NCBI GenBank assembly: GCA_910588455.1
Contig: CAJUPG010000103.1
Coordinates: 1 to 5,744 of the forward strand
Source of the DNA: an uncultured Oscillospiraceae bacterium
Lineage (GTDB): Bacteria; Bacillota; Clostridia; Oscillospirales; Oscillospiraceae
Direction of reading: 5' to 3'
Length of the DNA stretch: 5,744 nt
The translations under genes were made by a program, and so were the position numbers. The notes under the pieces are model-generated. The model saw nothing but the letters and a program-made list of their open reading frames with translations, searched no databases and was not told where the DNA came from. Positions 1-5,125 of this stretch are shown here, piece after piece (position 1 is the first letter of the stretch; each line of letters starts with the position of its first letter).

Positions 1-38
1 CGTTCTAAAAAAGTACGCTTTTTTAGAACGGGCTTTTT
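1..38. terminator. 13-bp perfect inverted repeat, probable bidirectional terminator
   Basis: Positions 1-13 (CGTTCTAAAAAAG) are the exact reverse complement of 18-30, with a 4-base loop TACG. The stem carries an A6 tract on the left and a T6 tract on the right, and a further T5 lies at 34-38. An A/T-tract stem of this kind can terminate transcription in both directions. It would separate the small gene and recombinase from whatever lies to the left. The sequence begins at the window edge, so the stem could be longer. A protein-binding palindrome is the alternative. Confidence 0.5.
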
Positions 39-84
39 GCATTTATCAGACAAGACCGGCCTGTCCCGCGCATACCCTGGAAAC

Positions 85-92
85 AAAGGGGG
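85..92 (+). promoter_or_regulatory. Ribosome binding site deciding the start of the SHOCT-like gene
   Basis: The purine run AAAGGGGG lies 8 nt before a TTG at 101. The in-frame GTG at 92 overlaps the last G of this run and so has no usable spacing. This favours the TTG start. Confidence 0.5.
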
Positions 93-100
93 TGCGTGAG

Positions 101-277
101 TTGCGGGAGCCGATTTGGCTGATCCGGACGGAAAACAGCCGGGAAATCACGAAGGAAGCGTGCGGCCCCTTTCTCTTCGAGTATCAGCGGGCCGTGCTGC
201 TGGCGCTGAAGGACGAGGGCATATTAAATGAGGCGCAATACCGCCGCGCAGAGAGGAGGTTAGAGCAAAGCCTGTGA
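101..277 (+). CDS. Small SHOCT-domain-like protein coupled to the recombinase
   Basis: A 58-residue protein if started at TTG 101 (61 residues from GTG 92). TTG is preferred because AAAGGGGG sits 8 nt upstream. The C-terminal part, about residues 33-55 (LLALKDEGILNEAQYRRAER), has the SHOCT pattern: a hydrophobic helix, a Gly-Ile turn, then a Tyr/Arg/Glu-rich helix ending in Leu. The N-terminal part (REPIWLIRTENSREITKEAC) is unrelated to SHOCT and has no membrane segment. The gene overlaps the recombinase start by 4 bp (GTGA), so the two are very likely translated together. Small SHOCT-like proteins are, to my knowledge, frequent just upstream of serine recombinases in Clostridia, but their role is not established. 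A part in recombinase expression, or as a directionality factor, is only a guess. Confidence 0.72.
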   Translation: MREPIWLIRTENSREITKEACGPFLFEYQRAVLLALKDEGILNEAQYRRAERRLEQSL

Positions 278-1863
278 TAAAAGTAGCATCTTACTGCCGG
301 GTGTCCACCGAACGGGACGACCAGGCCAACTCCTTTGAAAGCCAGCAGCGCTATTTTAAGGAGTATATCAGCCTTCAACCGGACTGGGAGCTCTGCCAGG
401 TTTACGCCGACGAGGGCATCACCGGCACATCCACCCGGAAGCGGACGGCCTTCAACCGCATGATCGCCGACGCCCGCCTGGGAAAATTTCAGCTGATTCT
501 CACCAAAGAGGTCAGCCGCTTTTCCCGCAATATTCTGGACACCATCGCCTACACCCGAGAATTGAGCGCTCTGGGGGTGGGCATCCTTTTTATGAACGAC
601 GGCATCAGCACCCTGGAGCCGGACGCAGAGCTGCGGCTGTCTATTATGGGATCTCTGGCCCAGGAGGAGAGCCGCAAGACCTCCGCCCGGGTCAAGTGGG
701 GGCAGACCCGGCGGATGGAACAGGGGGTGGTGTTTGGCCGGTCCCTGCTGGGGTACGACGTGAAAAACGGACGTATGACCATCAATCCCCAGGGCGCGGA
801 GCTTGTCCGGCTGATTTTTCACAAATACGGCGTGGAAAAAAAGGGGACCACCGTCATTGCCCGGGAGCTGCGGGAGGCGGGCTTCAAAACCTGCCGGGGC
901 AATGCCCGATGGTCCAATTCCCATATCATAAAAATTCTCAAAAACGAGAAGTATGTAGGGGATTTGGTCCAAAAAAAGACCTATACGCCGGATTATCTGA
1001 GCCACGCCAAAAAATACAACCACGGGGAGGAGGCGCAGGTCGTCATCCCCAATCACCACGAAGGGATCATCAGCCGGGAACTCTGGGACGCGGTGCAGCG
1101 GGAGCTGAACCGGCGCAGCCCCAGGGGGGAGCCGGGGGCGGGGCACTCCAACCGGTATGTATTCAGCGGCAGGATCCAGTGCGGGGAGTGCGGCGCCAGC
1201 TTCGTCTCCCGGAAGCGGTCCCGGAAGGACGGCACGTTTTACCGGCGCTGGAGCTGCTACACCGCCGTGTCGGAGGGGAAGGCGGGCTGCCCCATCGGAA
1301 AGTCCCTCCGGGAAGAGACGGCTATGGACCTGCTCCGGCAGTCTGTGGCGTCCCTGGGGCTGGACAGGACGCTTCTGCCGCAAACGCTGACGCGGCTCGT
1401 CCTGGAGGCCCTCCAGACGGAGGACGACTCCCGCCGCCCGGAGGCACTGGAGGGGGAAATGGAGCGAATCCGGCAAAAAAAGGCCGACGTATTGGACGCG
1501 TTTTTCTCCCAACAGATTACCAGAGAGGAAATGCGGCTGGTCAGCCAGAAATACGACCGGGAATTGGAGCGCCTGCAAACACAGCTGGAGGCGGCCCAAA
1601 CGACCGCGAACGCAGATTACCATAAAAAAGAGTTCCAGGAGGCGCTGTCAGCGCGGATTGCCGCCCTTTTCAAGGGAGAAACCGCCAGTGAGAGCTTTTA
1701 TAAGCACATACTGGACCACATAACCGTCCACAAAAACCGGACGGCCGAGGTCCGGCTGAGCCTGCTGCCCCATAAATGGGTTTACGCCCTGGGGGACCAG
1801 ATTGACCCCGCAGTACCTATATCGGTCAACAGCCCCTTGGCTTCCGCATATGGCATGGAGTAG
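274..1863 (+). CDS. Large serine recombinase (site-specific integrase/excisionase)
   Basis: A 529-residue large serine recombinase that would cut and rejoin att sites to integrate or excise the element. The N-terminal resolvase-like domain (about 1-150) has YCRVST with the probable nucleophile Ser11 and Arg9, then EVSRFSRN (79-86) with the active-site arginines. The recombinase DNA-binding domain (about 155-285) contains the typical GTTVIARELREAG and KILKNEKYVGD stretches. A zinc ribbon uses Cys303, Cys306, Cys328 and Cys339. A coiled coil (about 390-445), which in this family controls synapsis and direction, follows. Start is GTG 274, overlapping the upstream stop by 4 bp. GAGAGGAGG at 251-259 is 14 nt away, long for a ribosome binding site, so coupling probably matters. 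The frame runs over the att junction, and its last ~15 residues (after about 515) are encoded by the antisense of cotJC. The full C-terminus in the excised form would therefore differ. All the core motifs are present. Confidence 0.95.
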   Translation: MIKVASYCRVSTERDDQANSFESQQRYFKEYISLQPDWELCQVYADEGITGTSTRKRTAFNRMIADARLGKFQLILTKEVSRFSRNILDTIAYTRELSALGVGILFMNDGISTLEPDAELRLSIMGSLAQEESRKTSARVKWGQTRRMEQGVVFGRSLLGYDVKNGRMTINPQGAELVRLIFHKYGVEKKGTTVIARELREAGFKTCRGNARWSNSHIIKILKNEKYVGDLVQKKTYTPDYLSHAKKYNHGEEAQVVIPNHHEGIISRELWDAVQRELNRRSPRGEPGAGHSNRYVFSGRIQCGECGASFVSRKRSRKDGTFYRRWSCYTAVSEGKAGCPIGKSLREETAMDLLRQSVASLGLDRTLLPQTLTRLVLEALQTEDDSRRPEALEGEMERIRQKKADVLDAFFSQQITREEMRLVSQKYDRELERLQTQLEAAQTTANADYHKKEFQEALSARIAALFKGETASESFYKHILDHITVHKNRTAEVRLSLLPHKWVYALGDQIDPAVPISVNSPLASAYGME

Positions 1864-2000
1864 CGCTGGGACAGATAGCGCATGGAGGCCCCCAGCTCTC
1901 CGTCGGGCCCGCCGTATTGACTGATAATCATGGCGGCCAGCTTGGGGTTGGGGTTGGCGATTTTCACCGGGTATTGCAGCTTCTTTTCATAAAAAAACAT
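1782..2000 (-). pseudogene. cotJC: cotJC, 5' part only: spore coat Mn-catalase-like protein interrupted by the element
   Basis: CotJC is a manganese-catalase-family protein of the inner spore coat, normally about 190 residues. Here only the first 63 residues are CotJC: FYEKKLQYPVKI, then QYGGPDGELGASMRYLSQRY, then KGLLTDIGT. Glu35, in GGPDGEL, fits the first metal-ligand glutamate. The family continues with Glu-Glu-x-x-His, which supplies the next ligands, but here the frame runs into element DNA (AGSIWSPRA) and stops after 72 codons. ATG 2000 starts 1 bp after the cotJA/B stop, with GAGGTGA overlapping the end of that gene as ribosome binding site, so the two were co-translated. The 3' part should lie beyond the far end of the element, left of this window. 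It may be a gene rebuilt on excision rather than a dead one. No full CotJC can be made from this copy as it stands. Confidence 0.88.
1808..1823. other. Attachment-site junction (attL or attR) in cotJC
   Basis: Reading the minus strand, CotJC similarity holds through Gly62-Thr63 (codons GGT ACT, 1817-1812) and fails at codon 64 (GCG, Ala), where the family has Glu. The crossover therefore lies within roughly 1808-1823, around AGTACC at 1812-1817. Codons ATA, GGT and ACT here are AT-ending, unlike the GC-ending neighbours, which hints that the shared core lies in this stretch. Serine recombinases exchange at a central dinucleotide, but which one cannot be told without the other junction or an empty site. 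Confidence 0.62.
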
Positions 2001-2001
2001 C

Positions 2002-2517
2002 TCAGTTCACCTCATTCTGCGCAAAATTCCAGGGCCACGGGTCCTTCAGCCACTGGTAGCTCTCCCCGGCGGCGGAGGCGCTGCGGGTCAGGGGGCCGTA
2101 TTTCTCCTCATAGGCCTGCCGGGCGGAGCGCTCCAGGGCCGTGTACTGCTGAAACATGGCGAAGGCCTCCTTGTCGTTGGGGTGGGTGTCCAGGTAGGTA
2201 CCCAGCTCCAGCACCACAAACTCCAGGGCCTGGAGCTCCGTCAAAGGGGTGCTGGGGACCGCCCCGCCCTCTACCGCCAGATGAAAGGGCAGGTTGAGCC
2301 CCGGGAACAGCGTGCCGTTGCTCAGCGCGTCGCTCTGGGAATATTTTTGGGGGTTATTCTGCTGGAAGGGTACATAGGGCACCGACAGGCCGGCGCAGGA
2401 AGGCAGAACGCCGCTGTAATCCGGGCATACGGTGACCGGGCAGGACGCTCCGGTATTATTATTGCCAGCCCCGGTTCCGTTCTCCGCGGAGCCGGTGGTA
2501 CGGGTATTTTGAAACAA
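2002..2517 (-). CDS. Fused CotJA-CotJB spore coat protein
   Basis: A 171-residue protein joining two coat-associated families normally encoded by separate adjacent genes. Residues 1-45 are a low-complexity Asn/Thr/Gly/Ser-rich leader with three Cys. Residues 47-78 match CotJA (PYVPFQ, Tyr-Ser-x-x-x-Ala-Leu, GTLFPGLNLPF). Residues 91-163 match CotJB (TELQALEFVVLELGTYLDTH, PND, EKYGPLT, and the terminal DPWPW). There is no stop, frameshift or convincing internal ribosome binding site between the halves. Start TTG 2517 was chosen because AAGGAGG lies 8 nt upstream; a longer in-frame TTG at 2568 gives 188 residues but has poorer spacing. CotJA and CotJB work with CotJC in the mother cell during coat assembly. 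It is the first gene of the operon whose next gene, cotJC, is broken. An alternative is that CotJB is translated from an internal TTG in PLTEL, but nothing supports this. Confidence 0.87.
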   Translation of the reverse strand: MFQNTRTTGSAENGTGAGNNNTGASCPVTVCPDYSGVLPSCAGLSVPYVPFQQNNPQKYSQSDALSNGTLFPGLNLPFHLAVEGGAVPSTPLTELQALEFVVLELGTYLDTHPNDKEAFAMFQQYTALERSARQAYEEKYGPLTRSASAAGESYQWLKDPWPWNFAQNEVN

Positions 2518-2525
2518 GATGGTTT

Positions 2526-2532
2526 CCTCCTT
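2526..2532 (-). promoter_or_regulatory. Ribosome binding site of the cotJA/B fusion gene
   Basis: On the minus strand AAGGAGG is followed after 8 nt by TTG 2517. This is the best start signal in the region and argues for the 171-residue form. Confidence 0.65.
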
Positions 2533-2571
2533 GTCGTCGTTTGAGCGGAGGGACAGATTCCCCTCCAAACC

Positions 2572-2579
2572 AGTCTATG
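2572..2579 (-). promoter_or_regulatory. Candidate mother-cell sigma (SigE/SigK-like) -10 element of the cotJ operon
   Basis: Minus-strand CATAGACT fits the CATA-A--T / CATANNNT form of SigE and SigK -10 elements. It stands about 39 bp before the AAGGAGG site, giving a leader of usual length. The region about 14 bp upstream, where the -35 should lie, is GC-rich with only an AAAA patch and is not a clear match. The known expression of cotJ under SigE supports the call. The -10 match alone could be chance. Confidence 0.4.
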
Positions 2580-2587
2580 CCGGGCGG

Positions 2588-2616
2588 TTGCCTTTTGGGC
2601 CCGGTGGTGTTACAAT
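2588..2616 (+). promoter_or_regulatory. Sigma-A-like promoter ahead of cwlD-radA
   Basis: TTGCCT (2588-2593, 4 of 6 to TTGACA) and TACAAT (2611-2616, 5 of 6 to TATAAT) are separated by 17 bp. The start would be about 2623, leaving a leader of about 110 nt before cwlD. It lies back to back with the candidate cotJ promoter. It would give vegetative transcription, which fits radA. I saw no correctly placed SigG or SigE promoter for cwlD. Confidence 0.45.
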
Positions 2617-2734
2617 TTGGGAAAGGAGAAGACCGGAACGCATCCCCAGGGATTTGGAGAAGATCATTCAGGCGCTGGAAAAAGTCATAACCGCCCCCGC
2701 CTAGACCATAAAATAGTCCGGAGGTGGTCTTTGG

Positions 2735-3430
2735 ATGGCTGTATGGAAACGAAAATGGCTGCTCCTGCTGCCGGCTTTGGGCCTGCTGGCGGCGGCGGCG
2801 CTGGCCCTGCGGCCGGAGGGCCGGCCCGCTGCGGCTCCCCTGCCCAACCGCGCCCCCCTGATTCTGGACGCGGGCCACGGCGGCGAGGACGGCGGGGCGG
2901 TGTCGGTAACCGGCGCGCCGGAGAGCGGGATCAATCTGGCCATCGTGTGCAAGCTGGACGCGATTTTGGGCTTTTACGGACGGCCCGCCGTTCTGCTGCG
3001 GCAGGAGGACGTGTCCCTCCACGACAGCGACGCCCAGACCCTGCGGCAGAAAAAAACCTCCGACCTGCACAACCGGGCGGAGCTGGTGGAAAAAATTGAC
3101 GGGGGAATTCTGGTGAGCATCCACCAGAACAGCTACCCGGAGCCCCGCTACCACGGGGCCCAGGTCTTTTACGCCCCCACCCAGGGGTCCCCGGAGCTGG
3201 GGCAGTATTTGCAGGCCGCCCTGCGGGAGGGGCTGGACCCGGAAAACGGACGGGAGGCCAAGCAGATCCCCGATACGGTGTATCTGATGAACCACGTCAC
3301 CTGTCCGGCGGTGCTGGTGGAGTGCGGCTTTCTCACCAACCCGGCAGAGGAGGCCCTGCTGCGCAGCGACATCTATCAGCGCAGGCTGGCGGCGGTGCTG
3401 GCCTGGGGCCTGCTGACCGGTCCGTCATAA
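2735..3430 (+). CDS. cwlD: CwlD-type N-acetylmuramoyl-L-alanine amidase
   Basis: A zinc amidase of the Amidase_3 family (231 residues). Known CwlD removes the peptide side chain from muramic acid in the spore cortex, the first step in forming muramic-delta-lactam recognised by germination lytic enzymes. Seen: an N-terminal signal anchor (KRK, then a Leu/Ala-rich span about 8-25), so the enzyme is likely outside the membrane in the intermembrane space of the spore. LDAGHGG gives zinc ligand His48, Glu63 in APESGINL the second, His130 in SIHQN the third, and Glu196 in LVECGFLTNP is catalytic. CwlD-specific features include GAQVFY (141-146), the single-domain form and length near 230. ATG 2735 has GGAGGTGG 7 nt upstream. 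radA follows 23 bp later. A general vegetative amidase is possible, but the short length and motif spacing favour CwlD. Confidence 0.9.
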   Translation: MAVWKRKWLLLLPALGLLAAAALALRPEGRPAAAPLPNRAPLILDAGHGGEDGGAVSVTGAPESGINLAIVCKLDAILGFYGRPAVLLRQEDVSLHDSDAQTLRQKKTSDLHNRAELVEKIDGGILVSIHQNSYPEPRYHGAQVFYAPTQGSPELGQYLQAALREGLDPENGREAKQIPDTVYLMNHVTCPAVLVECGFLTNPAEEALLRSDIYQRRLAAVLAWGLLTGPS

Positions 3431-3453
3431 CCATTTGATGAAGGAGCATACCA

Positions 3454-4827
3454 ATGAAAGCCAAAACAATTTTTTACTGTACCGAATGCGGCGGCGAAAC
3501 TCCAAAATGGCAGGGCAAATGCTCCGCCTGCGGGGCCTGGAACACCATTGTGGAGCGTCCGCCGGAGCGGGCCCCCGCCCGCCGGGGGGGCGGGGCCTCC
3601 TCTGCCGCCGTCCGGGGCGTCCCCCTGAACCGCCCCAAAACCATGGCAGAGGTGGACGTAACCCAGGAACTGCGCTTCTCCACCGGCATGGGGGAGCTGG
3701 ACCGGGTGCTGGGGGGCGGTGCGGTCCGGGGCTCTCTGGTCCTGGTAGGGGGCGCGCCGGGCATCGGCAAGTCCACCCTGATGCTGCAAATCTGCAACAG
3801 CCTGTGCCGCTTCGCGTCGGTGCTGTATGTATCCGGGGAGGAGTCCGAGCGGCAGATCAAGCTGCGGGCGGAGCGGCTGCGGGTGCAGGGAGAGGGACTG
3901 TATCTGCTGTCGGAGACCAATTTGGAAAACGTGCTGGACGCGGTGCGCAGCTTGAATCCGGATGTGCTGATTGTGGACTCCATCCAGACCCTCTACCACG
4001 GGGATGTGACCGCCTCCCCGGGCAGCGTCAGCCAGGTGAAGGAGTGCACCATGGCCCTGATGCAGCTGGCCAAGGGGGAGAGCGTGACCATCTTCGTCAT
4101 CGGCCACGTAAATAAGGAGGGCTCCATCGCCGGGCCCAAGGTTCTGGAGCATATGGTGGACTGCGTGCTGTATTTTGAGGGGGAGCGGCAGATGCCCTAC
4201 CGCATCCTCCGGGCGGCCAAAAACCGCTTCGGGGCCACCAACGAGATCGGCGTATTCGAGATGGAGGACGGGGGGCTGGCGGAGGTCCCCAACCCCTCCG
4301 AGGCCCTGCTGGCCGGCCGGCCCCAGGACACCCCGGGCACCTGCGTCACCTGTGTGATGGAGGGGGTGCGGCCGGTGCTGGCGGAGATTCAGGCCCTGGT
4401 GGTCCCCAGCGCCTACGGCAACCCCCGCCGGGTGAGCAACGGTCTGGAGCACAACCGGGCCATGCTGCTGCTGGCAGTGATGGAGAAGCGGGGCGGGCTG
4501 CTGATCGGCGGGTGCGACGCCTATTTCAATGTCATCGGCGGGCTGTGGCTGGAGGAGCCCGCGGCGGATCTGGCGGCGGCCATCGCCCTGGCCTCCAGCT
4601 TCCGGGACAAGCCTGTCCCCTCCGGCCTGGCCGCCGTTGGGGAGGTGGGCCTCACCGGGGAGCTGCGCTCGGTGAACGCCCTGGGCCAGCGGTTGAGCGA
4701 GGTGGCCCGGCTGGGCTTTACCAAGTGCCTAATCCCCAAGCGGGTCCACGGGAAGCTGAACGTCCCCCACGGGCTGGAGGTGATCCGGGCCGCCAACATC
4801 CGGGAGGCGCTGGCCGTTCTGCTGTGA
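3454..4827 (+). CDS. radA: DNA repair protein RadA
   Basis: A 457-residue RadA (Sms), a hexameric RecA-like helicase that drives branch migration of recombination intermediates in repair and transformation. Domains in order: an N-terminal zinc finger (Cys9, Cys12, Cys23, Cys26 in CTECGG and CSACGAW); a RecA-like ATPase with Walker A GGAPGIGKST (99-108, Lys106) and Walker B VLIVD (171-175); the RadA-specific KNRFG motif (256-260); and a C-terminal Lon-protease-like domain ending with GEVGLTGELRSV (396-407). The length is normal and no key residue is missing. ATG 3454 has AAGGAG 7 nt upstream. It follows cwlD closely, so the two probably share a transcript although their functions differ. The last ~99 bp are overlapped antisense by a small minus-strand gene. 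Confidence 0.97.
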   Translation: MKAKTIFYCTECGGETPKWQGKCSACGAWNTIVERPPERAPARRGGGASSAAVRGVPLNRPKTMAEVDVTQELRFSTGMGELDRVLGGGAVRGSLVLVGGAPGIGKSTLMLQICNSLCRFASVLYVSGEESERQIKLRAERLRVQGEGLYLLSETNLENVLDAVRSLNPDVLIVDSIQTLYHGDVTASPGSVSQVKECTMALMQLAKGESVTIFVIGHVNKEGSIAGPKVLEHMVDCVLYFEGERQMPYRILRAAKNRFGATNEIGVFEMEDGGLAEVPNPSEALLAGRPQDTPGTCVTCVMEGVRPVLAEIQALVVPSAYGNPRRVSNGLEHNRAMLLLAVMEKRGGLLIGGCDAYFNVIGGLWLEEPAADLAAAIALASSFRDKPVPSGLAAVGEVGLTGELRSVNALGQRLSEVARLGFTKCLIPKRVHGKLNVPHGLEVIRAANIREALAVLL

Positions 4828-4947
4828 GCGGGGCACAAAATTGACGCACCGGCTCAGACCGTTTCCCCCGCCGGAGGCCGCCCGGGCCAGAGAGCACCGG
4901 CCGTCCTGCTGATAGACGCAGGGGTCGGTGCAGGCAATGAGACTCAT
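4729..4947 (-). CDS. Small four-cysteine protein, function unknown
   Basis: A 72-residue protein with Cys6, Cys10, Cys18 and Cys34 (ACTDPC, YQQDGRC, LSRCVNFVP), a spacing suited to binding one metal ion. Small four-Cys proteins of the CxxxC-Y-x-x-DG-x-C kind are widespread in Clostridia (DUF1540 has a similar look), but I cannot place this one in a family with certainty. ATG 4947 is preferred over ATG 4956 because GGGGATGG lies just upstream of it, whereas AAGGGG touches 4956. The first 40 residues lie between genes and look like protein. Residues 41-72 are antisense to the 3' end of radA and may be a read-through tail. Its ribosome binding site is inside one arm of a strong hairpin, which suggests regulated translation or attenuation. 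A possible promoter is TTGGAA / TATAAC (minus strand, 5091-5062, 18-bp spacer). Confidence 0.55.
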   Translation of the reverse strand: MSLIACTDPCVYQQDGRCSLARAASGGGNGLSRCVNFVPRSQQNGQRLPDVGGPDHLQPVGDVQLPVDPLGD

Positions 4948-4949
4948 AA

Positions 4950-4995
4950 AAACCATCCCCTTTTTTCAACAGTGTGTGGAGAAAGGGGATGGTTT
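4950..4995. terminator. 14-bp inverted repeat after radA, terminator or attenuator
   Basis: AAACCATCCCCTTT (4950-4963) pairs perfectly with AAAGGGGATGGTTT (4982-4995), and four more pairs (two of them G-U) extend it inward to an ~10-base loop. It is the only strong hairpin downstream of radA and probably ends that transcript, though only three T follow on the plus strand. On the minus strand the hairpin is followed by T5 and then directly by the ATG of the small cysteine gene. There it would act as an attenuator or hide the ribosome binding site. Confidence 0.55.
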
Positions 4996-5043
4996 ATGCG
5001 CAGAAGCCCAGGCGAAAAAAAGTTTCGATTTTTAAAAATTATA

Positions 5044-5074
5044 TCTGGTATTTTCCAGAAGGTTATACTATAAT
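5044..5074 (+). promoter_or_regulatory. Promoter region of the aminotransferase gene
   Basis: An AT-rich stretch from about 5016 leads into TATACT (5064-5069) and overlapping TATAAT (5069-5074), 52 bp or more before the ATG at 5126. The -35 is weak: TGGTAT at 5046-5051 is 17 bp before TATAAT. A short inverted repeat TCTGG-TATTTT-CCAGA (5044-5059) covers this -35 and could be an operator. A possible minus-strand promoter overlaps the same bases. Confidence 0.5.
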
Positions 5075-5125
5075 AAGAAAATCTATTCCAATCCATCTGT
5101 TTTTGCTTGAAAAGGAGGAGCCCCT

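Larger units (their letters stand above)
1..1816. mobile_element. One end of an integrative element inserted in cotJC
   Basis: Everything left of about 1816 appears to belong to an integrated element that continues beyond the left edge. Seen: a large serine recombinase gene runs to the boundary, and the flanking minus-strand gene loses its CotJC similarity abruptly at about 1812. Known: large serine recombinases commonly lie at one extreme end of the phage, ICE or skin-type element they mobilise, next to the att site. The recombinase has its catalytic, zinc-ribbon and coiled-coil regions in one open frame, so the element may still be mobile. The class of element cannot be told, since only two genes of it are visible. 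The right boundary is uncertain by about 10 bp. Confidence 0.72.

Noticed and set aside
184..1623. Long minus-strand open frame (479 codons) opposite the recombinase
   Set aside because: Pro/Gly/Leu/Ala/Arg-rich with no motif, wholly antisense to a well-supported recombinase. It is a by-product of GC-rich codon bias.
696..1625. Plus-strand 309-codon frame inside the recombinase gene
   Set aside because: Gly/Pro/Ala/Arg-rich frame-shifted reading of the recombinase, no family resemblance.
13..1817. Shared AGTAC in the loop of the left palindrome (12-16) and at the att junction (1812-1816)
   Set aside because: Five bases in common is expected by chance; the flanks do not match, so the palindrome is not the other att site.
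2519..2704. Plus-strand 61-codon frame ahead of cwlD, ending in an amphipathic-looking helix
   Set aside because: Starts antisense inside the coat gene and has no start codon correctly spaced from the only purine-rich site (about 2621). More likely leader sequence.
2707..2715. CATAAAATA, a perfect SigE/SigK-type -10 match before cwlD
   Set aside because: Transcription would begin at about 2722, inside the cwlD ribosome binding site, so it could not give a normal message.
2703..2730. AGACCA / TGGTCT hairpin around the cwlD ribosome binding site
   Set aside because: Only 6 bp of stem with a 16-base loop, too weak to claim regulation.
2459..3295. Minus-strand 278-codon frame opposite cwlD
   Set aside because: Covers the intergenic control region and cwlD antisense; composition is that of a shadow frame.
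3376..4452. Minus-strand 358-codon frame opposite radA
   Set aside because: Antisense to radA and the end of cwlD, His/Gln/Pro-rich with no domain or start signal.
4996..5073. 25-codon plus-strand frame after the radA hairpin
   Set aside because: Very short, AT-rich, Lys/Ile/Phe-rich and overlaps the aminotransferase promoter. No support as a gene.
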